In this document: positions 42,348 to 49,107 of the stretch, one piece after another | Numbering within the stretch: the stretch's first letter is position 1 | Layout of the letters: each line of letters begins with the position of its first letter | NCBI RefSeq assembly: GCF_000508085.1 | Contig: NZ_KI669560.1 | Coordinates: forward strand, 2,169,665 to 2,218,771 | Length of the DNA stretch: 49,107 nt | From: Sediminibacterium sp. C3 | GTDB taxonomy: Bacteria; Bacteroidota; Bacteroidia; Chitinophagales; Chitinophagaceae | Direction of reading: 5' to 3' | Program-made: the position numbers and the translations under genes | Notes under the pieces: generated by a model | The model's input: only the letters and a program-made list of their open reading frames with translations | What the model was told of the DNA's origin: nothing | The model's database searches: none

Positions 42348-43475
42348 ATGGAAAGAATTTATCTGGACAATGCCGCCACCACCGCTTTGGATCCCGAAGT
42401 TTTAGAGGCCATGATGCCCTATCTAACAAAGTATTTTGGTAATCCTTCTTCCATTTACTCTTATGGAAGAGAGTCCAGAATGGCCATTGAGAATGCCAGA
42501 AAATCCGTTGCAAAAATTTTAAATGCACATCCTGCTGAAATCTTTTTTACCAGTGGAGGCACCGAAAGCAGCAATACAGCCATCACTGCTTCTGTCAGAG
42601 ACCTGGGTTGCAAACATATCATCAGCTCCCCCATTGAACACCATGCCACCAGCCACACGGTTGAATATTTATACCACAATGGAGAAGCTGCTTTAAGCTA
42701 TGTAAAATTGCTGCCGAACGGCCATATTGATCTGGAAGACCTTGAAAATTTATTGGCAGAAAGCGAAGAAAAATGCCTCGTAACGCTGATGCACGCCAAC
42801 AATGAAATTGGCAATATGATTGACCTGCATGCAGTTGGTAATCTTTGCAAAAAATACCTGGCAATCTTTCACAGTGATACAGTACAAACAGTAGGTCACT
42901 TTCCATTTGATTTAAGAAATACTCCGGTTCATTTTATTACGGGTGCAGGTCATAAATTTCACGGCCCAAAAGGCGTGGGAATGCTCTATATTAATGAGAA
43001 TGTAAAAATAAAACCCTTTGTTCACGGAGGTAGCCAGGAAAGAAATATGAGAGCCGGCACTGAAAACTTATATGGGATTATCGGTTTTGCCAAAGCCCTG
43101 GAACTGGCTACAACACATTATGAAAACGATAGTCAGTACATTACCGATTTAAAAATGTACATGATGGAGCAACTGCAAAAGCAGATTGCTGGTGTATCAT
43201 TTAACGGTGACCCGACGGGAAAATCCTTGTATGCAGTGTTAAGTGTTAGCTTCCCTAAAACAGAAAAAAGTGAAATGATTCTGTTTAACCTGGACATCAA
43301 TAATATCTGTGCCAGCGGAGGAAGTGCCTGTACAAGCGGTGCTGATCAGGGTTCACATGTAATAAGAGCCATTAACAATAATCCCAATCAGGTAACTGTT
43401 CGTTTCAGCTTTAGCAAACACAACACTAAGGCAGAAATTGATCAGGTAATTGCCAAACTGAAGGAACTGATTTAA
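42348..43475 (+). CDS. Cysteine desulfurase (NifS/IscS-like)
   Basis: A 375-residue PLP enzyme that takes sulfur from cysteine for Fe-S clusters and thio-modified RNA. The opening YLDNAATTALDPEVLEAM is classic. The PLP lysine is K203 in GAGHKFHGPKGVGMLY. The persulfide cysteine is C328 in CASGGSACTSGA, with the longer loop of group I desulfurases. No IscU or SufE scaffold gene adjoins. It is cotranscribed with glmM. Its TAA stop shares TTAA with the convergent MoxR-like gene. Confidence 0.93.
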   Translation: MERIYLDNAATTALDPEVLEAMMPYLTKYFGNPSSIYSYGRESRMAIENARKSVAKILNAHPAEIFFTSGGTESSNTAITASVRDLGCKHIISSPIEHHATSHTVEYLYHNGEAALSYVKLLPNGHIDLEDLENLLAESEEKCLVTLMHANNEIGNMIDLHAVGNLCKKYLAIFHSDTVQTVGHFPFDLRNTPVHFITGAGHKFHGPKGVGMLYINENVKIKPFVHGGSQERNMRAGTENLYGIIGFAKALELATTHYENDSQYITDLKMYMMEQLQKQIAGVSFNGDPTGKSLYAVLSVSFPKTEKSEMILFNLDINNICASGGSACTSGADQGSHVIRAINNNPNQVTVRFSFSKHNTKAEIDQVIAKLKELI

Positions 43476-45019
43476 AAATCATCTTCCTCGTCTGATTCCA
43501 TCTGACCAAAGTTCATCATACTGCCCATTAAATCATTGAAACTGATTTTGCCATCAATCGATTTTTTGCTGATCAGGGAGTAAGCGGCTAATCCATGCAA
43601 AACAAATTCCATGAGTAAGGCATTTTCCTGCATATTGGCCAATGGATAATGTTTTTTCACCAATGCATATAATCCTTCCACCTGATACAGGGTTTCTATT
43701 TTTTGCTGATCGTTCAGGTCGTTTAATAGTTCCAGATGGTTTCCATTGTTAAACCATCTGGTAATGGACTGATAAGGATTTTCTGCAACCGGTGATTCCT
43801 CTGTAGACTTTTTTCCTGTTGGCTTTCTTTTTTTGCTGGTTTCAGGATTGGGGAAATACTGAATAAACAACTGGCGCATCGATTTTTCTATCAGGTTAAC
43901 CGCAACCTGATAGGGCCCCTCCTGCTCTCCTTCATATACCAGTTCTATCTTCCCAGTGATAGCGGGAATAATTCCCACCAGGTCACTGATCCATACCTGC
44001 GTTTTATCTTCCTGGTTAATCAACAATCTTCTTTCTGCTGCACTTACGGCATTTTCATAAGCTGCAATAGTGAGTCTTGCGCTGACACCACTCTTTCTGT
44101 CTACGTATTCATTGGATCGGGCTTCAAATGCTACCTGCTCAATAATTCTTTTTACCAAATCACTGATGGAGATTTTGTCTTTCTGTATAGGTAGGATATT
44201 GGCTTCCTGTTCTGTAATAGCAAGCGAATCCTCGATTTGTTTGGGATAATGGGTAAGAATCTGGCTCTCAATCCTGTCTTTTAAAGGAGTTACAATACTT
44301 CCCCGATTGGTATAATCTTCCGGGTTTGCAGTGAAAATAAAAACAATATCCAGCGGCATTCGCAATTTGAAACCACGAATCTGAATATCACCCTCCTGTA
44401 AAATATTGAATAATGCTACCTGAATTCGAGCCTGTAAATCGGGCAATTCATTGATGACGAAAATCCCTCTGTTACTTCTGGGTATAATGCCGTAATGGAT
44501 TACTTTCTCATCGGAAAAACTCAGTTTTAAATTAGCGGCCTTGATGGGATCAATATCCCCGATTAAATCTGCCACACTCACATCCGGCGTGGCAAGTTTT
44601 TCTCCATAACGTTTACTGCGGTGGACCCATTCAATGGGTGTTTCATCTCCGCGCTCGGCAATGATGTCCAAAGCATACCTGCTCATGGGCTGTAAAGGAT
44701 CATCATTAATTTCAGAACCGGCAATCACCGGAATATATTCATCAAGCAAAGAAGTCATCTGACGGGCCATTCTGGTTTTCGCCTGCCCTCTTAACCCCAG
44801 AAACAAGATATTGTGCTGACTTAGGATGGCTCTTTCTGTATCTGGTATTACCGTGTCTTCGTAACCGATGATACCTTCAAAAGGATTCTCTTTATCACGT
44901 ATTTTCTGAATCAGGTTGTCCCTGATTTCCTGCTTTACCGATTTAGACTGGTAACCACTGGCTTTTAATTGCCCCAGTGTAAAAATATCAGTATACTTTA
45001 CCACTTTGTTTTTTTTCAT
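43472..45019 (-). CDS. MoxR/BchI-like AAA+ ATPase
   Basis: A 515-residue cytoplasmic AAA+ protein. Walker A is FLGLRGQAKTR (K81, T82). The Walker B region is GIFVINELPDLQARIQVALFNILQEGDIQIRG, with N-E where D-E is usual. The sensor region VFIFTANPEDYTNRGSIVTPLKDRIESQI belongs to the magnesium-chelatase-I/MoxR clade. The C-terminal 150 residues are helical and lack a known name. It directly follows the VWA protein gene with no spacer, so they form a pair like RavA-ViaA or BchI-BchD. No chlorophyll or cobalamin genes are near, so a chaperone or remodelling role is more likely. The target is unknown. Confidence 0.87.
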   Translation of the reverse strand: MKKNKVVKYTDIFTLGQLKASGYQSKSVKQEIRDNLIQKIRDKENPFEGIIGYEDTVIPDTERAILSQHNILFLGLRGQAKTRMARQMTSLLDEYIPVIAGSEINDDPLQPMSRYALDIIAERGDETPIEWVHRSKRYGEKLATPDVSVADLIGDIDPIKAANLKLSFSDEKVIHYGIIPRSNRGIFVINELPDLQARIQVALFNILQEGDIQIRGFKLRMPLDIVFIFTANPEDYTNRGSIVTPLKDRIESQILTHYPKQIEDSLAITEQEANILPIQKDKISISDLVKRIIEQVAFEARSNEYVDRKSGVSARLTIAAYENAVSAAERRLLINQEDKTQVWISDLVGIIPAITGKIELVYEGEQEGPYQVAVNLIEKSMRQLFIQYFPNPETSKKRKPTGKKSTEESPVAENPYQSITRWFNNGNHLELLNDLNDQQKIETLYQVEGLYALVKKHYPLANMQENALLMEFVLHGLAAYSLISKKSIDGKISFNDLMGSMMNFGQMESDEEDDF

Positions 45020-46117
45020 CTAGAATACATTTTTTCTTTTGCCACTTTCAAAATCCTTGAATATAAACGATCCCAGTTTATCTAAGGAAGCAAAATAGGC
45101 TTTACCATTATTCATTTCTGTAAATTCTTCTACAAACTGCTGTAAATAGGGATCGGAAGCAATCATAAAAGTAGTGATGGGAATCTTAAGCTTCTTGCAT
45201 TGTGCAGCCAGATTAATACAACGGTTTACTACTTTTCTGTCCAGGCCAAAACTGTTTTTATAATATTGATTCCCAATTTTCAGACAGGTAGGTTTACCAT
45301 CGGTAATCATAAAGATTTGCTTGTTCGGATTCTTTCTTCTGCGCAGCAAATCCATGGCCAGTTCCAGGCCGGCAACCGTATTGGTATGATAAGGTCCTAC
45401 TGTTAAATAAGGCAGGTCTTTAATTTCAATACTCCAGGCATCATTCCCGAAAACAACAATATCAATGGTGTCTTTGGGATAGCGGGTGGTTATCAGTTCA
45501 CAGAGCGCCATAGCCACTTTCTTAGCTGGTGTAATCCTGTCCTCCCCATATAAAATCATGGAATGGGAAATATCAATCATCAGCACAGTGGAAGTCTGGG
45601 TTTTGAAATCTGATTCCCGAATTTGTAAATCGTCTTCCTGCATGGAAAAGGATTCTACTCCCCTGTTGATCTGGGCGTTTCGAATGCTTTCTGTAAAATC
45701 AATCTGTTCCAGCATATCCCCAAACTGAAACGGACGGGTATCTGCGCTGGCTTCATCCCCCTGCCCTGTCTTAAAGGTTGAGTGATTGCCCTTATCTGCC
45801 TTCTTTAATTTTCCGAAAATTTCTTCCAGGCTTTTCTTGCGAATGGTTTGCTCAGACTTGGCGGTTATCTGAAAACTGCCATCGGCTTCGTTCTCTTTGA
45901 GGTATCCATTCTTTTTTAAATCTTCAATGAAATCACCCATACCATATTCGTTATCTGTAAAATGGTATTGTTTGTCAAGTTCATTCATCCAGCTAAGCGA
46001 TTCTTCTGCACTTCCATTAGTATAAACCAACAGTTGAGAAAAAATATGCAACAACTGATCGAATTTGGATTGTTCGTTCTGTGCAGGATTAAAGGAAAAA
46101 AACTGATACCCAATCAT
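45020..46117 (-). CDS. VWA-domain protein, partner of the MoxR-like ATPase
   Basis: A 365-residue cytoplasmic protein. The N-terminal 170 residues are helical and charged, ending in an acidic part (FSMQEDDLQIRESDFK). The von Willebrand A domain (about 175-365) has an intact MIDAS: D182, S184 and S186 in IDISHSM, a threonine in HTNTVAGLELAM, and an aspartate in ITDGKPTC. That allows Mg-dependent binding of a protein ligand. No signal peptide is present. The stop abuts the start of the MoxR-like gene, so they are probably made in fixed ratio. The function is by analogy with metal-insertion and remodelling pairs. Confidence 0.88.
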   Translation of the reverse strand: MIGYQFFSFNPAQNEQSKFDQLLHIFSQLLVYTNGSAEESLSWMNELDKQYHFTDNEYGMGDFIEDLKKNGYLKENEADGSFQITAKSEQTIRKKSLEEIFGKLKKADKGNHSTFKTGQGDEASADTRPFQFGDMLEQIDFTESIRNAQINRGVESFSMQEDDLQIRESDFKTQTSTVLMIDISHSMILYGEDRITPAKKVAMALCELITTRYPKDTIDIVVFGNDAWSIEIKDLPYLTVGPYHTNTVAGLELAMDLLRRRKNPNKQIFMITDGKPTCLKIGNQYYKNSFGLDRKVVNRCINLAAQCKKLKIPITTFMIASDPYLQQFVEEFTEMNNGKAYFASLDKLGSFIFKDFESGKRKNVF

Positions 46118-46165
46118 ATTTTAATTAACAGTTTTCGGCCTGTTAAGTTCAAGCATTTACATCAT

Positions 46166-46200
46166 AAAAATAAAACGTCCCGAAAATTCGGGACGTTTTA
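46166..46200 (-). terminator. Terminator of the DUF2723 gene
   Basis: A 14-bp stem TAAAACGTCCCGAA / TTCGGGACGTTTTA (46171-46184 and 46187-46200), followed on the minus strand by TTTTTATG. It lies 8 bases past the gene's stop and separates it from the VWA gene. Confidence 0.85.
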
Positions 46201-46207
46201 TAGTATT

Positions 46208-49107
46208 TTATTTACTACTATCTCGCGGAGCCATTAATTTACCGGGAATCTGAATGGCAGGATTGTATACGGACTTCATTCGTTCCATTCCCTCCATATA
46301 TCCTTCTGCAATACGCTTTTCATCTTCCATCATTTCACCTTTTCTGCCGGTTAATGAATTGTAGTATTTAATCTGCTGCTGCAAATCCTTTCCAACGGAT
46401 TTAGATACTTTTTCAATCAGCGCCTTGTCTTCGGCCATATAACAAGCTTCCAGGAACATTAAAGAATTCCTGTTGTGCATATTGCCTCTGCTAACCATTC
46501 CGTAAGGGAAGTTCTCCTCATCCATCAACTGATCTACTTTCTGCAAAGCTTTTCTGGCATCTTCCTTTCTGCCTTTTGAAGCTAAATCAATGGCAAGCTC
46601 TGTATAGGCAGTACGAATACTGTTTAAATGTCTTCTGTTTTCTTCATCAAAGTAAACTCCTTTCACATTGGCATTTCCTGCAACAAATACATTCATGGCT
46701 TTAGACATCATCCAGTCAGTATTTACTTTAGAACCCTGAACCGGAACCAGGCGATGGCTTAATCCATCTCTTCTCAGATATTCATCAAAGCCAAGATCCA
46801 CCTGTGGATTGGTAAAGTAAATAGGACGCTTCCATTTGTTGGCTGCAATGATATTCAGAACCGCCATATCGTTCTTCATCATAGAACCTTTTGGCAATTC
46901 GAATCTTAGCTCAGCAACTACACTGTCGTTTGCGTTTACTGTTTTGTTAGCCACCACTTCAGCCGCATTCACTGGTACAGAGAATTTACGAACCGGGAAA
47001 GTACTCAGCGCCTCTCCATTACCGCGGTCTTCCATATTCACCGGATCATCACTCCCTACATAATTTTTCATTAAATCATAAAGGTCATAATAACGGTCTT
47101 CCGGAATATTGGGCTTGGGTCTGTACAACGCATAATCTCTTTTTCCGCCTTCAATTTGTTCTGCCGACCAGATTACATCAATCGGATCACTCTGGTTTAC
47201 TTTATAGCGAAGCTGATTAATATACCAGTCAATTCCCAATAAGCTATAATTAATCACACGAATATCAGGACGAATACCTTCTACTTCCTGCGCATACCAT
47301 AATGGATAGGTATCATTGTCTCCGAAAGTGAAGAGAATGGCATTGGGAGCACAACTTTCCAAATAGTCTTTTGCCAAGTCTCTGGCCAATACTTTTTTAC
47401 TTCTGTCGTGGTCATCCCATTCCTGTTGTGCCATCAATGCCGGCACTGCCAACAGACAAATAAGGGTTGCCAGACTGGCGGCCATGGCAGGCTTTACTAT
47501 TTTTTTTAAATAGGAAGCCACAGCCAGTACCCCTATGCCAATCCAAACGGCAAAAGCATAGAAGCTACCTACATAAGCATAGTCTCGTTCACGGGGTTGG
47601 TTACCCGCCTGATTCAGGTATAATACAATCGCTAAACCCGTAAAGAAGAACATTAATAAATTGGAAAAAGCATCGTCTCCCCTTTTGTTTCTATGATAAA
47701 CAAATCCTAAAAGGCCTAAAATAAAAGGCAGTGCAAATAATTTGTTATTGGCCTTATTGTTCTTTAAAGAATCAGGCAATTGTGACTGATCTCCATAAAT
47801 TAAATTGTCTACCAATGGAATTCCGGTAATCCAGTTACCGTCCCTAACATTACCAGTGTAAACGCCCTGAATATCATTTTGCTTACCAGAAAAATTCCAC
47901 ATAAAGTAACGGAAATACATCCAGTATACCTGATAGCCAACAAAGAACTTCACATTGTCTACCTGATTTGGGGCTCTTTCATAAGTTCCGTCTTTCAGTT
48001 TGGGAATATTTAAAAAAGCAGAATAATAATAGGCATGATACTGATCATCACTGGCATCCCAAACCCTGGGGAATACCATTTTGTCCTCTGCATTGTAAAC
48101 ATATTTTTTATCCTGACCTACTTCAATGTACTTATCACGTGCTTTCTGATAACGCATACCCGTATTTCTCAAGTCTACCGGTTGAGCGGTAAACTTCTGA
48201 CCATATAACAATGGAAAATCACCATACTGTTCTCTTCCCAGGTAACCCACCAAACTCATTGGATTGTCTACATTGTACATATCAACTGAAGGATTGGCGC
48301 TACTGCGAATCATAGTGGTTAAGTAAGTACTGTAACCAATAAACATGAAACTAATACACCAGATGGCCAGTGTTAGATACGGCCATGCTCTTCTCGCGGC
48401 CACTTTTAATCCCTGCCATAAAAGTGCAGCAACGATAACAAAGAATAGGGTAAATCCTGTAAAGAAAGGCATACCCGCTCCATTTACCATCCAGCGATCA
48501 AAAGATCCTGCCAGTTTAATAGAATATTGAATAACACCCACCTGAACAACACCTGTTATAACACAGCCAATAACAAAGAAAATATAAACACCCCCGAAAT
48601 AGGCTTTTTGCTCAGGCTTCCATTTTTCAATAAGGTAAAGGAATCCAACTCCCAATAATGTTGCTAAAATCATTAATCCTGCCACTGTTCCATCCATGCC
48701 CACATTATCAGTGGCTTCTGCTGCTGCACTAACCAATGCGCCAAAGAAAGCCAATACCCCACCAATAATAACCAGTTTAATAAACCAGGAACGAATTAAG
48801 GCATAATTGAAATTTTCACGCTTTCTAAAGTAATAAACCATAACAATGGCAGGAATGGTTAACAGATTGAGTAAGTGAACCCCAATGGACAATCCCATCA
48901 TGAAGAAAATAAAGACAATCCAGCGGTCCGCACCAGGCTCATCTGCATGATTTTCCCATTTTAGAATGGCCCAGAATACGATGGCAGTAAAGAAAGAGGA
49001 AAGGGCATACACTTCCCCTTCAACGGCACTATACCAGAATGAATCACTGAAAGTATAAGCCAGGGCACCTACAACACCGGCACCCATGATACTCCAGATT
49101 TGATAGC
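46208..49107 (-). CDS. DUF2723 membrane protein, glycosyltransferase-like (N-terminus beyond window)
   Basis: The frame is open to the right edge. The visible 965 residues begin YQIWSIMGAGVVGALAYTFSDSFWYSAVEGEVYALSSFF, where the DUF2723 domain is already under way, so roughly 100 N-terminal residues are missing. About ten membrane helices are followed by a soluble part with NAILFTFGDNDTYPLWYAQEVEGIRPDIRVINYSLL and a C-terminal helical repeat region (about 840-960). DUF2723 belongs to the GT-C fold, related to protein O-mannosyltransferases. Bacteroidota O-glycosylate many envelope proteins, and this family is a candidate but not a proven enzyme there. Confidence 0.88.
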   Translation of the reverse strand, partial: YQIWSIMGAGVVGALAYTFSDSFWYSAVEGEVYALSSFFTAIVFWAILKWENHADEPGADRWIVFIFFMMGLSIGVHLLNLLTIPAIVMVYYFRKRENFNYALIRSWFIKLVIIGGVLAFFGALVSAAAEATDNVGMDGTVAGLMILATLLGVGFLYLIEKWKPEQKAYFGGVYIFFVIGCVITGVVQVGVIQYSIKLAGSFDRWMVNGAGMPFFTGFTLFFVIVAALLWQGLKVAARRAWPYLTLAIWCISFMFIGYSTYLTTMIRSSANPSVDMYNVDNPMSLVGYLGREQYGDFPLLYGQKFTAQPVDLRNTGMRYQKARDKYIEVGQDKKYVYNAEDKMVFPRVWDASDDQYHAYYYSAFLNIPKLKDGTYERAPNQVDNVKFFVGYQVYWMYFRYFMWNFSGKQNDIQGVYTGNVRDGNWITGIPLVDNLIYGDQSQLPDSLKNNKANNKLFALPFILGLLGFVYHRNKRGDDAFSNLLMFFFTGLAIVLYLNQAGNQPRERDYAYVGSFYAFAVWIGIGVLAVASYLKKIVKPAMAASLATLICLLAVPALMAQQEWDDHDRSKKVLARDLAKDYLESCAPNAILFTFGDNDTYPLWYAQEVEGIRPDIRVINYSLLGIDWYINQLRYKVNQSDPIDVIWSAEQIEGGKRDYALYRPKPNIPEDRYYDLYDLMKNYVGSDDPVNMEDRGNGEALSTFPVRKFSVPVNAAEVVANKTVNANDSVVAELRFELPKGSMMKNDMAVLNIIAANKWKRPIYFTNPQVDLGFDEYLRRDGLSHRLVPVQGSKVNTDWMMSKAMNVFVAGNANVKGVYFDEENRRHLNSIRTAYTELAIDLASKGRKEDARKALQKVDQLMDEENFPYGMVSRGNMHNRNSLMFLEACYMAEDKALIEKVSKSVGKDLQQQIKYYNSLTGRKGEMMEDEKRIAEGYMEGMERMKSVYNPAIQIPGKLMAPRDSSK

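Noticed and set aside
43472..46117. MoxR-VWA pair as a new defence system
   Set aside because: The neighbours are housekeeping genes, no nuclease or effector is present, and such pairs are widespread in core genomes of the phylum.
1..49107. CRISPR arrays, tRNA genes, insertion sequences, prophage or att sites
   Set aside because: I saw no regularly spaced repeats, no tRNA-like cloverleaf with CCA end, no transposase or integrase, and no compositional break.

Overview
The window is about 49 kb of chromosome from a member of the Bacteroidota, most likely the family Chitinophagaceae (Sediminibacterium-like; this is inference from protein style, not a database result). The reasons are a base composition near 40% GC by eye, the near absence of Shine-Dalgarno sites, many promoters of the phylum type (TTTG, about 20 bases, TAnnTTTG), and phylum-typical families: a CarboxypepD_reg TonB receptor, DUF3347 and DUF2723 proteins, the Bacteroidota-type Lgt, and a TPR histidine kinase with a LuxR-type regulator. 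I saw no tRNA, rRNA, CRISPR array, insertion sequence, prophage or compositional island. The window reads as housekeeping core genome, nearly gap-free, with no stretch above 300 bases lacking a gene.

Layout. 1-4.3 kb: the 5' part of lgt, a bacilliredoxin, an Hsp20 chaperone, a DUF2892 membrane protein, a TraB/GumN - ECF sigma - four-helix membrane protein operon, and an NTF2-like secreted protein. 4.4-9.2 kb (minus): arginine decarboxylase and the translation operon thrS-infC-rpmI-rplT, with a strong internal promoter and a hairpin-rich leader before rpmI. 9.3-13.5 kb: an unassigned secreted protein, a TonB-dependent receptor and a DUF3347 lipoprotein. 13.5-21.4 kb: an ABC-F ATPase, a YdeI-like protein, an M48 lipoprotein protease, plsY, prmA, pnp and rpsO. 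21.5-25.4 kb: ribonuclease Z, a TPR sensor kinase and its response regulator in one overlapping operon. Both rnz and the kinase are broken by single-base homopolymer frameshifts as the sequence is written.

25.4-31.3 kb (minus): a GH29 fucosidase with an esterase, then a LolA-like protein and FtsK. 31.4-40.9 kb: DUF423, shikimate kinase, glutaryl-CoA dehydrogenase, a DPP IV-like S9 peptidase, kynureninase, an SGNH hydrolase, pyrF, tryptophan 2,3-dioxygenase and a methyltransferase. 40.9-49.1 kb: glmM, cysteine desulfurase, a MoxR-like ATPase with a VWA partner, and a DUF2723 membrane protein that runs off the right edge.

How the genes work together. Translation and RNA metabolism dominate (thrS, infC, L35, L20, S15, PNPase, PrmA, RNase Z, ABC-F). 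A tryptophan-catabolism theme runs through 32-40 kb: the dioxygenase and kynureninase are present, the formamidase step has no recognised gene, and an SGNH hydrolase is translationally coupled to kynureninase. I did not find a clearly novel multi-gene system. The items most worth a second look are the two frameshifts, the kynU-linked hydrolase, the rpmI leader, the unassigned sigma-factor operon, and the many convergent gene pairs that share a four-base stop overlap without a terminator.
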